From: Acinetobacter genomosp. 15BJ
Lineage (GTDB): Bacteria; Pseudomonadota; Gammaproteobacteria; Pseudomonadales; Moraxellaceae
Direction: 5' to 3'
NCBI RefSeq assembly: GCF_000400715.1
Contig: NZ_KE007350.1
Coordinates: forward strand, 1 to 64,000
Length of the DNA stretch: 64,000 nt
Both the position numbers and the translations under genes were made by a program. The notes beneath the pieces were generated by a model. It was not told the origin of the DNA, searched no databases, and saw only the letters and a program-made list of their open reading frames with translations. How positions within the stretch are numbered: position 1 is the stretch's first letter; each line of letters starts with the position of its first letter. Below are positions 49,599 through 59,287 of the stretch, in pieces.

Positions 49599-50656
49599 GG
49601 ACTCACTCCTTCCGCATGACGCTCACGTATCGAATACAGACCTAATTTGCGTTGCAAAGGTGCCTCATCGGCAATAAAGAGATAGCATGGCTGCGCAGAT
49701 GTATTGATTAAATCAATAGCAGCAAAACATGGTGCACATGCGGTATCCGCTTGGGTTAAATGGAAGTCCTGTTGATCAATCTGAATGGTCAGGCCACCTT
49801 CAATCACATGAAAGACCTGTGCAGTGGAACGCAAAGGCAAAGACAGCGTTTCATTCGGACGCAGGAGTAAAGCTGAATAACCCAGAATGTTCTGACAGTC
49901 TTTCCCTGTTTCAGGATTGATATATGCCACTTGCAACGGGTCCTGATAGCCAGTTTTTTCAGCTAAAGCATCTAGTACTTTTTTGGTGTCTTTCCAGGCA
50001 TAACGCATCATCGGATAAGGTGCATCTTCACGACTAAAATGTGGTGTTGGCACAATACCCGCCGCGTACTGAGGCGTAGAACCTTGATTAATCCGATCAA
50101 CTTCCTGACGACGCCCCTCTTCAACAAAAGAGGCTTCCATATAATAAACCAATGGTAAATCAAGAATATCCATCCAGATCACAGGTTGATCGCCATCATG
50201 TCCATGCTCATGCCACAACCCAGACGGGGTCAGGATCATGTCTCCATGTTCCATAATGCATTTTTGCCCTTCGACCGTGGTATAGGCCCCTTCTCCTTCA
50301 ACAATCAGACGCACCGCATTCGGTGCATGTCGATGTGCAGGCGCCCACTCTTGCGGAAGCAGCAATTGCATACCTAAATACATGGCTGGGCTGACTTTCA
50401 TATTCTCCAAACCATGACCAGGGTTGGCGAGTGCCAAGACACGACGTTCTGCCTTTTCAATCGGTGTTAACTCACCTGCTTCTAACAACAGTGGCTTGAT
50501 CTGCTGGAAATACCAAGCCGTTGCAACCGTTTGCGGTCTTGGTTTATGAGGTGGAATAAAGCTTCTTAAATTGGGCCACAACGGCACCAAATTGGATGCA
50601 TTCAGTTCTTCACGATAACGTTCTGGTAGCTCTTCGAGCGTGCCTAACTGTTCCAT
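49595..50656 (-). CDS. Gentisate 1,2-dioxygenase
   Basis: Iron(II) bicupin dioxygenase opening the gentisate ring to maleylpyruvate, 353 residues. The N-terminal cupin shows APAHRHAPNAVRLIVEGEGAYTTVEG with the iron histidines (about 104-107) and the later HEHGHDG; GDMILTPSGLWHEH completes the site. The C-terminal cupin covers about 240-330. First gene of the minus-strand run, divergent from the LysR gene. Family identification is strong. Confidence 0.93.
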   Translation of the reverse strand: MEQLGTLEELPERYREELNASNLVPLWPNLRSFIPPHKPRPQTVATAWYFQQIKPLLLEAGELTPIEKAERRVLALANPGHGLENMKVSPAMYLGMQLLLPQEWAPAHRHAPNAVRLIVEGEGAYTTVEGQKCIMEHGDMILTPSGLWHEHGHDGDQPVIWMDILDLPLVYYMEASFVEEGRRQEVDRINQGSTPQYAAGIVPTPHFSREDAPYPMMRYAWKDTKKVLDALAEKTGYQDPLQVAYINPETGKDCQNILGYSALLLRPNETLSLPLRSTAQVFHVIEGGLTIQIDQQDFHLTQADTACAPCFAAIDLINTSAQPCYLFIADEAPLQRKLGLYSIRERHAEGVSP

Positions 50657-50777
50657 ATGTCATTCCTTTTTCTGCCCATGGAGCACAATACTAATGACGA
50701 TAATTTCATCAATATTCGGTGTTGGCTCAATGTAACAATCAGGATGTGTTGAATCTATGCACAAAAAACAATAGGCT

Positions 50778-50796
50778 GTATTGATAAAATCAATAC
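50778..50796. promoter_or_regulatory. Putative LysR-type operator for the gentisate genes
   Basis: GTATTGAT-AAA-ATCAATAC, perfect 8-bp arms, lies between the divergent dioxygenase and LysR genes, ending 14 bases before the LysR start. It contains the T-N11-A pattern of LysR sites. Confidence 0.6.
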
Positions 50797-50810
50797 GGTG
50801 GTTGATGGCA

Positions 50811-51704
50811 ATGTTTGATCTGGATACACGGCTGCTGAAAATTTTCTTTGAAATTTATCAGCATAAAAGTATTTCTAAAGCCGCAGAACAACTGGGTATT
50901 GGTCAGCCCACTTTGAGTATTGCACTGAATAAACTCAGGGCTCATTTTGGTGATCCGCTGTTTGTGCGTATTGAAAATAAAATGCAGCCCACTGAACTTG
51001 CCCAACAGATCTATCCAATGGTGGTGGAAATCTTAAACCGCTTGAAGTTGGTTCAGAATTACAATATTGACTTTGATCCAAAAACTTCGACTTATCAATT
51101 CCGTATCAGTATGACCGACATCAGTCATTTGGTATTCTTACCTCGTCTGATGAATTACATGCGTCTGCATGCCCCCTCAATTCGACTGGAAATCTTACCG
51201 ATTGATAGCCAAACTGCCCCGATGATGTCGAATGGGGATATTGATCTCGCCATTGGATTTCTCCCCCAGTTGGAAGCTGGTTTTTACCAACAAACCCTGT
51301 TTCAGCAGCATTACACCTGTATTGCCAGTCAACAGCATCCAAGACTGACAGGAACCAGCCTATCGGCTTCAGCGTTTGCTCAGGAATTACATGTCGATAT
51401 CTTGGCAACGGGGGGACATTATGTGGTGGAACATGAGCTGCAAAAACACGGCGTCAATCGAAATATTCTGGTGCGTTTACCCAGCTATTTGGGAGTTGGT
51501 CTGATTGTCCGAGATACAGATACTATTGCGACAATCCCTCACTATCTGGCACAGGTTTTTATGACCCAAGGTGGACTCAAAACTTTTGAACCGCCTTATA
51601 ATTTCCCTCAATTCAGTGTCAAACAACACTGGCATTCACGTGTCCATCAGACCCCAAGTAATCAGTGGTTGAGACAGATTTGCTTTAAACTGTTCTCGGC
51701 TTAA
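50811..51704 (+). CDS. LysR-family regulator of gentisate catabolism
   Basis: A 297-residue activator-type protein: N-terminal helix-turn-helix (FFEIYQHKSISKAAEQLGIGQPTLSIALNKLR, about 11-42) and a C-terminal periplasmic-binding-type sensor domain (about 90-290). The start at 50811 sits nine bases after GGTGG; Met two codons earlier is possible. Divergent from the gentisate operon, so it probably activates it with gentisate or a related aromatic acid as coinducer. Confidence 0.88.
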   Translation: MFDLDTRLLKIFFEIYQHKSISKAAEQLGIGQPTLSIALNKLRAHFGDPLFVRIENKMQPTELAQQIYPMVVEILNRLKLVQNYNIDFDPKTSTYQFRISMTDISHLVFLPRLMNYMRLHAPSIRLEILPIDSQTAPMMSNGDIDLAIGFLPQLEAGFYQQTLFQQHYTCIASQQHPRLTGTSLSASAFAQELHVDILATGGHYVVEHELQKHGVNRNILVRLPSYLGVGLIVRDTDTIATIPHYLAQVFMTQGGLKTFEPPYNFPQFSVKQHWHSRVHQTPSNQWLRQICFKLFSA

Positions 51705-51724
51705 TGCTGAGCAAGGTTAAAATA

Positions 51725-51754
51725 AAATAGCGCATCGAAATTGATGCGCTATTT
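51725..51754. terminator. Bidirectional terminator
   Basis: AAATAGCGCATC / GATGCGCTATTT arms around GAAATT between the convergent LysR and aldehyde dehydrogenase genes. Confidence 0.85.
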
Positions 51755-51783
51755 GATATCTCATTCAATGGCTGACAGAACAT

Positions 51784-53241
51784 CTAGTCCGTTCTAGAAA
51801 CACCTGTTGAAATGGTAATGTGCTTATATTCAATAAAGTCATCCATTGCCGCCATACCATTCATTCGGCCGAGTCCAGAATTTTTGAAACCACCTTCCTC
51901 AAACTCGTCATACACCACGGCCCAATCATTGATCCAAACCGTACCCGCTTCCATTTCCGTCGCCACCCGCAACGGTAAATCCACATCACGACTCCAGATT
52001 GAAGCGGCTAAACCATATTGGTTGTCATTGGCGAGCGCAATCGCTTCCGCTTCAGTATCAAATACTTGCAAGGTCAGTACTGGCCCAAACGTTTCTTCCT
52101 GAATAATTTCCATCGAATTATCATTCACTTCGAGCAAGGTTGGGCGGTAGAAAGCCCCTTTGGCCAACTCACCTTCAGTGATCGGCCCACCACGAACAAT
52201 GACCTTCGCTCCTTCGGCAATCGCTTTTTCAACCACCGCATCTACACGTGCTACATTATTTTTGTCGATCAATGGTCCCATATCACTACTTGGATCAGCG
52301 GCAGGGCCAACTTTAACTGCTTCCAAACGCTGAGCCAGTTTCTGTTTCAGCTCATCTGCCAGCTCACGCTGCACCAATAAACGTGAACCAGTCATACAGA
52401 ACTGACCTGCAAAAATGGTTAAGGCTTTTTCCAACTTCGGCAAGACCAGATCTAGATCAGCATCTTTAAACACGATCATCGGGGTTTTACCCCCTAGCTC
52501 TAAGCCAAATCGTTTCAGATGTTGTGCACCTGTTGCCGAAATGGCCTTACCCGTTGCCGTGCTGCCGGTAAAGCTAATCACAGGGACATCTGGAGATTCA
52601 ACCAGTAAACGCGATCCACCTCCAGTCGACTCACTAAAGAGATTGATCACCCCTTGTGGTAATGAAGGAAGCTCAGAAAAAATTCGGGAGATCACGGCAT
52701 TGGTTTGTGCGGTTTGACCCGGCATCTTAATTACTGTTGTGGTGCCCGCCGCTAATGCAGGTGCCAGTGAACGAATCATTAAAACCACTGGAGAATTCCA
52801 CGGCACAATAATTCCAGACACACCCATCGGTTCACGCAAAACCATCGAATAGCTGCCTGGCTTTGGTTCTAATGCTCGACCATACTCGGTCAAGGTTAAT
52901 GCTGCGTAATAACGTAATTTGGCCGGAACCATCGTCACTTCAAAGCTGGCTTCTGCTTTAATTTTTCCATTTTCAGTGGCAAGGATCTCAATCAACTCAT
53001 CTGCATGGCGTTCAAAAGCATCGGCCATTTCATTGAGTACTTTTGCACGTAAACGACGGTCACGTTTCCAATCGGTTTTTTTTAATGCGGTCTTTGCTGC
53101 CCATATGGCAGTTTCCACCTGCGCTACTGTCGCATTGGCATATTGCCCGATCACTTCATATGTTGCTGGATTAATCGACTGTATATGCTGATGAGAGTCT
53201 ACCCACTCACCATTAATCCAGTTTTTAGCTAGTCTATTCAT
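51784..53241 (-). CDS. NAD(P)-dependent aldehyde dehydrogenase
   Basis: A 485-residue ALDH. It has the N-terminal PWNSPVV with the catalytic Asn (about 150), GSTATGKAI, LELGGKTP (Glu general base, about 250), and the nucleophile in GQFCMTGSR (about 285). The start at 53241 is set by AGGATGTGCAG; the GTG at 53247 is less likely. Next to the gentisate cluster it could oxidise a benzaldehyde to a hydroxybenzoate, but the substrate is open. It is convergent with LysR rather than in the operon. Confidence 0.93.
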   Translation of the reverse strand: MNRLAKNWINGEWVDSHQHIQSINPATYEVIGQYANATVAQVETAIWAAKTALKKTDWKRDRRLRAKVLNEMADAFERHADELIEILATENGKIKAEASFEVTMVPAKLRYYAALTLTEYGRALEPKPGSYSMVLREPMGVSGIIVPWNSPVVLMIRSLAPALAAGTTTVIKMPGQTAQTNAVISRIFSELPSLPQGVINLFSESTGGGSRLLVESPDVPVISFTGSTATGKAISATGAQHLKRFGLELGGKTPMIVFKDADLDLVLPKLEKALTIFAGQFCMTGSRLLVQRELADELKQKLAQRLEAVKVGPAADPSSDMGPLIDKNNVARVDAVVEKAIAEGAKVIVRGGPITEGELAKGAFYRPTLLEVNDNSMEIIQEETFGPVLTLQVFDTEAEAIALANDNQYGLAASIWSRDVDLPLRVATEMEAGTVWINDWAVVYDEFEEGGFKNSGLGRMNGMAAMDDFIEYKHITISTGVSRTD

Positions 53242-53592
53242 CTGCACATCCTAAAATGAAAATAAGAGAAGATCGGCTGAATCCTCAATCAAATATCTGT
53301 TTGCTATCATGTTCACCATCATATTTCACTCACACAATCGACACTCTAAGCAATGGTCAGACTGCAACCCATGCTATTTCTAAACAACACTTGCAAGTTA
53401 CTTTGGATTCATGGGTTCGACTTGTGATGGCGACTCATTGCTAGCGTAAATGCTGATTGAATTCTCGATCTTCTGAGATCACCCAATATCAACAAGGGTT
53501 AAAGCGAGGCAAACACCCTACCAAATGATGTTTTTTGTTCGCTAGACCACAAAAAACAAAACTATGATTCGCTTTTTCCGAACATTCCCTTA
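53242..53592. other. 351-bp spacer, no gene recognised
   Basis: Lies upstream of the aldehyde dehydrogenase and downstream of the second LysR gene, both on the minus strand. It must carry the dehydrogenase promoter. I see a perfect 10-bp-arm inverted repeat at 53529-53558 and nothing else convincing. The 62-codon frame at 53256 overlaps the ALDH leader on the opposite strand. Confidence 0.5.
53529..53558. repeat. AT-rich inverted repeat
   Basis: TGTTTTTTGT and ACAAAAAACA arms around TCGCTAGACC. It lies 35 bases past the LysR stop codon; it may be its terminator or an operator. Confidence 0.45.
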
Positions 53593-54519
53593 TCACGACT
53601 GCCGCAAAATGTTCTGAATCTGGCTATCCCAAGGTGCAGGATGGCCAATTTTTGTGGATAGAAAATCAACCAAAGCTTGAATTTTAGGTGAAGCTCGATT
53701 CGACAAGCGGTAAACCACAGAAATATTGCCTCCCGAGGGTGAGAACTCAGGCAAGATCACCGTAAGTTGCTGCTGGCAAATCGCGTCTGCGGCAAGAAAG
53801 CTTGGTAAAATCGCAACCCCTAAGCTCAGCTTGGCAGCTTCCAATAATTGATGGCCACTATCTGTACGTAGATAAGGTGAAATTCGGAAAAATGCTTTCT
53901 TACCTTCGACAGGCAGTTGCCACATACCGTGCGGTTCTCGAGGCAGGTACAGCAGACCACGATGGTGCAACAGTTCATTGGGATGTGTTGGTCTTCCATA
54001 TGCTTTTAAGTAGTCTGGACTTGCACAAATATAGTGATGATTCGGTGCAATGGTCTGACTGATCAGGTTGGAATCCGGCAATTCTCCCATCCGAATCGCT
54101 GCATCATAATGACCATTATTCAAATTGACGAAATGATCACTCGACTCAATATCCAGCTTGAGTTCAGGATACAGCTGCATGAATTCTGCCAAATAAGGAG
54201 CGAGATATTCAGTGTTAAACGCTTGGGGTACCGATAAACGAAAACTGCCACTTAAATGCTCATGCCGAGCACGAATGGACTCTTCCAAGTCATTTAACTC
54301 CGCCAGAATCTTGGTCGACTGTCGATAAAATTCCTGTCCAGCCTCAGTGAGCAACACACTCCGACCACGATGAATCAGTGCAGTCGATAAACGCTGTTCC
54401 AATTGTTGAATCCGTTGACTCACCACCGATTTAGTAATGCCCAGACGTTTCGCAGCGTGGGTAATACTGCCTGCTTCAACCACTGCGATATAAGTTTGCA
54501 TTTCAACAATCTGGTTCAA
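53593..54519 (-). CDS. LysR-family transcriptional regulator
   Basis: A 308-residue regulator: helix-turn-helix AVVEAGSITHAAKRLGITKSVVSQRIQQLEQRL (about 13-46) and a LysR substrate domain (about 90-290). The start is TTG at 54519, supported by GGGAG six bases upstream and by the family-type N-terminus; ATG at 54501 is an alternative. Whether it controls the aldehyde dehydrogenase downstream is open. Confidence 0.85.
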   Translation of the reverse strand: MNQIVEMQTYIAVVEAGSITHAAKRLGITKSVVSQRIQQLEQRLSTALIHRGRSVLLTEAGQEFYRQSTKILAELNDLEESIRARHEHLSGSFRLSVPQAFNTEYLAPYLAEFMQLYPELKLDIESSDHFVNLNNGHYDAAIRMGELPDSNLISQTIAPNHHYICASPDYLKAYGRPTHPNELLHHRGLLYLPREPHGMWQLPVEGKKAFFRISPYLRTDSGHQLLEAAKLSLGVAILPSFLAADAICQQQLTVILPEFSPSGGNISVVYRLSNRASPKIQALVDFLSTKIGHPAPWDSQIQNILRQS

Positions 54520-54646
54520 AAGGCACTCCCCATCAGGGTTTAGTCGTAGACTGATGTTAGGTCTAATCGCGCCTGCTTGAATAGTCTGTTATTGCAATAC
54601 TAAGTCTTATCCATGCAACAATCCAAACAATGTCCTTTACTGTTTA

Positions 54647-55429
54647 TTATTTATGTATCTTTTGTTCTAAAAGCACTTTTATTTTCATACTGAGGAAATC
54701 AACAACAGGGACTAAAGCCTGATGCTGTTGTTGCCAGTTTTGCTTTCCAATCTCACCTTTATATTCTTGGACCATGCACTGCAAAACAGGCTGATATTGC
54801 GGTTGTAACTGAGTCATCACCCATTGCGCAGCCTGATCTTTAGGTGCAATCTCATTCGTCACCAAACTAAAATAAATACGGCATAAGGCCAAGATCTGAT
54901 TACGCTCATCGGCATCCTCATCCCAATGCGCCACAATCGATGGATAGGTGTCTGCCATCGCCTGCCAGAGTTGCTGTACCGGAATCTCAGCTGACCACTG
55001 TGTCAAACTTGGCCCGAACAAAGTACGATGATGCATTTGTGCTTTCTTCAGCAAAATACTCAGATCTGGGTCTGCATGTTCGCTAAGCATATCGCCTTGA
55101 CTTAATTCATCCCGTAACCATTCCCCAAACTGTAGTTCGTAGCTGAGTGGGTAACTTCCCGAAAGAATATGGTCTTTGCGTACGATGGTGACTTCAAGTG
55201 CACGTTGTGCAGCACCAATCGGATGCGAAATGTGTAATAAGGTTTCTGCCAGTTGCTGTCGTTGCTGGAGTGTCAGGGCTTGACGCACCACAACCAAAAC
55301 ATCCAGATCACTTTCTGGACCTAGCCCGCCATCAACGGCTGAACCATACAGATAAATGGCGAAGAGGGATCCACCCAAAAGCTGTTGCAAAGATTCGGTT
55401 AACTGTTCGAGTTGCAAGGTTTCGGACAT
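54647..55429 (-). CDS. Aminoglycoside 3''-nucleotidyltransferase (ANT(3'')-II / AadA-like)
   Basis: Adenylylates streptomycin and spectinomycin, 260 residues. The nucleotidyltransferase motif LYGSAVDGGLGPESDLDVLV (about 26-45) supplies the two metal Asp residues, and the helical AadA C-terminal domain (about 150-260) is complete. The start at 55429 has AGAGG seven bases upstream; a longer frame runs to 55549 through the guaA terminator. Acinetobacter species carry chromosomal members of this family, and there is no integron or transposon around it, so it looks native. Confidence 0.85.
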   Translation of the reverse strand: MSETLQLEQLTESLQQLLGGSLFAIYLYGSAVDGGLGPESDLDVLVVVRQALTLQQRQQLAETLLHISHPIGAAQRALEVTIVRKDHILSGSYPLSYELQFGEWLRDELSQGDMLSEHADPDLSILLKKAQMHHRTLFGPSLTQWSAEIPVQQLWQAMADTYPSIVAHWDEDADERNQILALCRIYFSLVTNEIAPKDQAAQWVMTQLQPQYQPVLQCMVQEYKGEIGKQNWQQQHQALVPVVDFLSMKIKVLLEQKIHK

Positions 55430-55453
55430 ACTTGACCTCTTTTTCAAGCGCAT

Positions 55454-55480
55454 AAAAAAAGGCAGGATTTTCATCCTGCC
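55454..55480 (-). terminator. Terminator of guaA
   Basis: GGCAGGA / TCCTGCC arms around TTTTCA; on the minus strand it is followed by seven T's. It lies just downstream of the guaA stop codon. Confidence 0.9.
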
Positions 55481-55487
55481 CTTGGTC

Positions 55488-57056
55488 TTATTCCCACTCA
55501 ATCGTTGCTGGTGGTTTAGATGACACGTCGTAGACGACGCGTGAAACATCTTTAATTTCGTTCATGATACGGGTTGAGATTTTATCAACCAAGTCATACG
55601 GTAAGTGCGCAAAACGTGCTGTCATAAAGTCAACGGTTTCTACGGCACGAAGTGCAATCACCCATGCATAACGGCGACCATCACCCACCACACCCACTGA
55701 TTTTACAGGTTGGAATACTGCAAATGCTTGTGCAGTTTTGTCATACCAACCGCTGTCACGCAGTTCTTGCATAAAGATGTCGTCAGCAAGACGAAGAATA
55801 TCTGCATATTCTTTTTTCACTTCACCCAAAATACGTACGCCCAAACCTGGACCCGGGAACGGATGACGGTAAATCATGCTATGCGGTAAGCCAATGGTTG
55901 TACCTAATTTACGTACTTCGTCTTTGAACAAGTCACGTAATGGTTCAACCAATTCAAATTCTAGGTCATCAGGTAAACCGCCCACGTTGTGATGTGATTT
56001 AATCACGTGTGCTTTACCTTGTTTGCTTGCAGCAGATTCAATTACGTCTGGATAAATCGTACCTTGTGCCAAGAATTTTACGCCATCAAGTTTACGCGCT
56101 TCTTCGGCAAAAACTGCGATGAACTCACGACCAATGATTTTACGCTTTTTCTCAGGATCAACTTCACCTGCCAACGCAGTCAAGAAACGCTGTTCAGCAT
56201 CAGCACGGATCACACGAATCCCCATGTTTTCTGCAAACATTTGCATCACTTGATCACCTTCGTTTAAACGAAGTAAACCATTGTCTACGAATACGCAGGT
56301 CAACTGATCGCCAATAGCTTTATGCAATAACGCTGCAACCACAGATGAATCCACACCACCAGACAAACCTAACAGAACTTTTTCATCACCAATTTGTGCG
56401 CGTAACTGCTCTACACGTAAGTCGATAATGTGTTCTGGTGTCCACAGACCGCGACAACCACAAATCTGATGTACGAAGTTAGACAGTAATTCAGCACCCT
56501 TTGCCGTGTGAGTCACTTCTGGATGGAACTGAACGCCATAGAAACGACGTGTTTCATCACTCACCGCAGCAAATGGACAGCTAGGTGTGCTTGCTGTGAC
56601 TTGGAAACCTTCTGGAATCGCACTTACTTTATCGCCATGACTCATCCATACGTGAAGCTGGTTCTCGCGATCTTGCAAGTTACCAATTAAATGATCACGT
56701 ACTAGAATGTCTACTTCTGCATAACCAAACTCATGCACTGTACCTGGCTCTACTTTACCGCCAAGTTGTTCAGACATGGTTTGTAAACCATAGCAAATAC
56801 CCAACACTGGTACGCCTAATTCAAATACAACTTGCGGCGCGCGTGGGCTGCCTTCTTCATGTACGCTCTCAGGGCCACCTGACAAAATAATCCCGTTCGG
56901 ATTAAACGCACGAATGTCTTCTTCAGACATATCGAATGCATACATTTCAGAATAGACACCCGCTTCACGTACACGACGTGCAATGAGCTGGCTATATTGA
57001 GAGCCGAAATCCAAAATAAGGATACGATCTTCAGTAATTTGAGTATTGGTCGTCAT
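55488..57056 (-). CDS. guaA: GMP synthase (glutamine-hydrolysing)
   Basis: Converts XMP to GMP, 522 residues. N-terminal class I glutamine amidotransferase with the nucleophile in [10 protein letters not shown] (about Cys87) and His/Glu in [11 protein letters not shown]. The PP-loop [14 protein letters not shown] (about 228-241) begins the synthetase domain, and the C-terminal dimerisation domain ends KPPATIEWE. guaB is not adjacent. Confidence 0.97.
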   Translation of the reverse strand: MTTNTQITEDRILILDFGSQYSQLIARRVREAGVYSEMYAFDMSEEDIRAFNPNGIILSGGPESVHEEGSPRAPQVVFELGVPVLGICYGLQTMSEQLGGKVEPGTVHEFGYAEVDILVRDHLIGNLQDRENQLHVWMSHGDKVSAIPEGFQVTASTPSCPFAAVSDETRRFYGVQFHPEVTHTAKGAELLSNFVHQICGCRGLWTPEHIIDLRVEQLRAQIGDEKVLLGLSGGVDSSVVAALLHKAIGDQLTCVFVDNGLLRLNEGDQVMQMFAENMGIRVIRADAEQRFLTALAGEVDPEKKRKIIGREFIAVFAEEARKLDGVKFLAQGTIYPDVIESAASKQGKAHVIKSHHNVGGLPDDLEFELVEPLRDLFKDEVRKLGTTIGLPHSMIYRHPFPGPGLGVRILGEVKKEYADILRLADDIFMQELRDSGWYDKTAQAFAVFQPVKSVGVVGDGRRYAWVIALRAVETVDFMTARFAHLPYDLVDKISTRIMNEIKDVSRVVYDVSSKPPATIEWE

Positions 57057-57487
57057 GGTTCATCATAAAGGCAAATGAATTAAGCGCCATATTCTAACAT
57101 TTTTCACGCTTTGGCGCATCGCAATTCATCATCTATCTTGTTTTTTCATTGAGTAGCTGAATCAACACTGATATTTAAACTAAAATTTCATAGCAAAGCA
57201 CAAAATAAGGAGCGCTAAATCAATAATTCTTGCCCATTCTGCTCAACACAAAGCAAAAATTGGTGCTAAGATGACGAGTCAAGATATGTATTACCATGGA
57301 AAGGTATTCAATCGACGGCATCGTTGCCTTTTTATACGATTGTGATGTCCTGATTCAAAGGAAAAATAAAAGGGTAACTCAAAAATTAATGGTCTTGGTG
57401 TTTCATCAATGACCGAAAATATTTCACTATCATCTAGCGCTTGCCCGACCACGAGCAACAATTAGGACTTGAAGGACCAATAAAATA
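57057..57487. other. 431-bp spacer between guaA and the DUF445 gene
   Basis: Divergent spacer that must hold both promoters. I see no gene, no clear riboswitch and no strong inverted repeat. The bases next to 57488 contain GAAGGA as the ribosome binding site for the DUF445 gene. Confidence 0.5.
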
Positions 57488-58726
57488 ATGTTTCAAGAAA
57501 TGATTGCGGATTTTCAACAGAATTTCTGGTTATATATTTCAATCCCCTTTATCAGTGGCTTTATTGGTTATGTAACCAAGGTCATTGCCATTCAAATGAT
57601 GTTCTCACCACTTGAATTTAAAGGATTGCGATTATTTGGTCTTCCACTCGGATGGCAAGGGATTGTTCCCCGAAAAGCAGAGAAGATGGCCACCACGGCA
57701 GTGGAGTTGATGACCTCCAAGCTGATTAAACCCGAAGAAATTTTTGCCCGACTCGATCCGAAACGTATTGCCCAAGAAATTGAAAAACCATTGATGGCAG
57801 CGGCTGAGGACATTACTCGAGAAGTTGCACAACAATACCAACCCGGTCTATGGGAAGGCATGCCTGAGTTTGCACGACAAAAACTGATTAAGCGTGTCCA
57901 AGCCAAAGCGCCAGAAATTGTTGAACATATTATGAGTGAAGTACAAAAGGATGTTGCCAAGTACTTCGACATCAAACATATGGTGGTCAACAACCTGCTC
58001 AAAGACAAACGCCTGCTCAATGAAATCTTCAAGAAAGTGGGCAAACAGGAATTCAAATTCTTTAGTAATGTCGGTTTCGTGTTTGGTTTTGCGATTGGTG
58101 TGGTACAAATGCTGTGCTGGATCGTGACCCAAGGTAAATATCCATGGATGCTGCCGATGTTTGGTGGCTTTGTCGGCTTCTTTAGCGACTGGATGGCCTT
58201 GCAAATGATGTTCCGACCGCTGTACCCAAAAAAGATCATGGGCTATACCTGGCAGGGGCTGTTTATTAAACGCCAGAATGAAGTTGCTGCTGACTATGCC
58301 GCACTCATTTCCAAACAGTTGCTGACTTCACGCAATATGATGGAAGAGTTGTTCTCGGGAACACATTCAGACAAAGTCATCGAGTTGGTGAGTCGTCAAG
58401 TTAAACAGGAAATTGATTTACAGGCAGGTATTGTTCGTCCATTGGTGGTCTATGCGATTGGTGGTGAGAAATATCAAAACCTGAAAACCGAAGTGGCAGA
58501 GCGTATTCTCAAGCAACTTCCAGACACCATGCGCTATGTGGAGTCCTATGCTGAAGATGCCATGAATGTGCGTAATACCTTGGTTGAACGTATGCAGAAA
58601 CTGAGCCCAGAAGAGTTTGAAGGCATGCTACGTCCTGCATTTAAAGAAGATGAATGGTCATTAATTATTGTCGGTGCTGTTTTGGGTTTCCTCGTCGGGG
58701 AAATGCAAATTCATTTTATGCTCTAA
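57488..58726 (+). CDS. DUF445-family membrane protein
   Basis: A 412-residue protein with hydrophobic ends and a helical middle. It shows the family repeat ISGFIGYVTKVIAIQMMFSPLEF (about 19-41) and its partner FVGFFSDWMALQMMFRPLYP (about 227-246), plus a C-terminal segment IIVGAVLGFLVGEMQ. DUF445 members are poorly characterised inner-membrane proteins. AGGAC and GAAGGA precede the ATG. Monocistronic. Confidence 0.88.
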   Translation: MFQEMIADFQQNFWLYISIPFISGFIGYVTKVIAIQMMFSPLEFKGLRLFGLPLGWQGIVPRKAEKMATTAVELMTSKLIKPEEIFARLDPKRIAQEIEKPLMAAAEDITREVAQQYQPGLWEGMPEFARQKLIKRVQAKAPEIVEHIMSEVQKDVAKYFDIKHMVVNNLLKDKRLLNEIFKKVGKQEFKFFSNVGFVFGFAIGVVQMLCWIVTQGKYPWMLPMFGGFVGFFSDWMALQMMFRPLYPKKIMGYTWQGLFIKRQNEVAADYAALISKQLLTSRNMMEELFSGTHSDKVIELVSRQVKQEIDLQAGIVRPLVVYAIGGEKYQNLKTEVAERILKQLPDTMRYVESYAEDAMNVRNTLVERMQKLSPEEFEGMLRPAFKEDEWSLIIVGAVLGFLVGEMQIHFML

Positions 58727-58744
58727 CACTTTTATCTAGAAAAG

Positions 58745-58772
58745 AAAAAGGAAGCAGGTGCTTCCTTTTTTA
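58745..58772. terminator. Bidirectional terminator
   Basis: AAAAAGGAAGC / GCTTCCTTTTTT arms around AGGT, between the convergent DUF445 and YgiW-type genes. Confidence 0.88.
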
Positions 58773-58777
58773 TGCAC

Positions 58778-59149
58778 TTATCGATGCGCATATTTTTCAA
58801 TTTTGATCACTTCGATATCGGTTGGTTTATAGCGATGGGTATCCACCTCACCCACCAAACGCACATGATCACCCACTTTTAGTCCTGCTTGGCGCCAAAT
58901 ATCATCATCAATTTCGACGCTAATGGTACCGCTCGAATCTTTAAACTCATAATGGTCACTTTGCAGATGTTTGCTAATCTGACCCGTCAGGGTGACACCG
59001 GTTTCATCAGCCAATTTCGCTACTTGGCTTACTGTCACCACATTCTTTGCCGCTTCCTGTACCAAAACATGATCATCCTTACCTGCCCATGCCGAGCTCG
59101 ATAAACCTGTAAGTACCATCAACCCACAACCAATCAACATTTTTTTCAT
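58778..59149 (-). CDS. YgiW/YdeI-type periplasmic stress protein (BOF domain)
   Basis: A 123-residue exported protein: signal peptide (about 1-22, cut after SSAWA) and a single OB-fold BOF domain (about 40-123, VTLTGQISKHLQSDHYEFKDSSGTISVEIDDDIWRQAGLKVGDHVRLVGEVD). The family responds to metals, peroxide and cationic peptides in enterobacteria. ATG 59149 is preferred because AGGAC is too close to ATG 59155. Confidence 0.86.
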   Translation of the reverse strand: MKKMLIGCGLMVLTGLSSSAWAGKDDHVLVQEAAKNVVTVSQVAKLADETGVTLTGQISKHLQSDHYEFKDSSGTISVEIDDDIWRQAGLKVGDHVRLVGEVDTHRYKPTDIEVIKIEKYAHR

Positions 59150-59249
59150 TTTCATGTCCTATTTGTTTTAACCATTTATGATCTAAACAGAAATAAGCAC
59201 GGCTGTCGGCTTCAGTTTGTAAATAAGCGAGAGAAACATACGAATTTAA

Positions 59250-59269
59250 CCCCGTGACTGAGCACGGGG
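59250..59269 (-). terminator. Terminator-like hairpin after the DoxX gene
   Basis: CCCCGTG-ACTGAG-CACGGGG, perfect 7-bp GC arms, 18 bases past the stop codon on the minus strand, followed by a weak T/A stretch. Confidence 0.6.
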
Positions 59270-59287
59270 CAAGCTTTCATGAGCTTA

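Noticed and set aside
53256..53444. 62-codon plus-strand frame upstream of the aldehyde dehydrogenase
   Set aside because: No ribosome binding site and it overlaps the ALDH leader; it could be a remnant, but nothing supports that.
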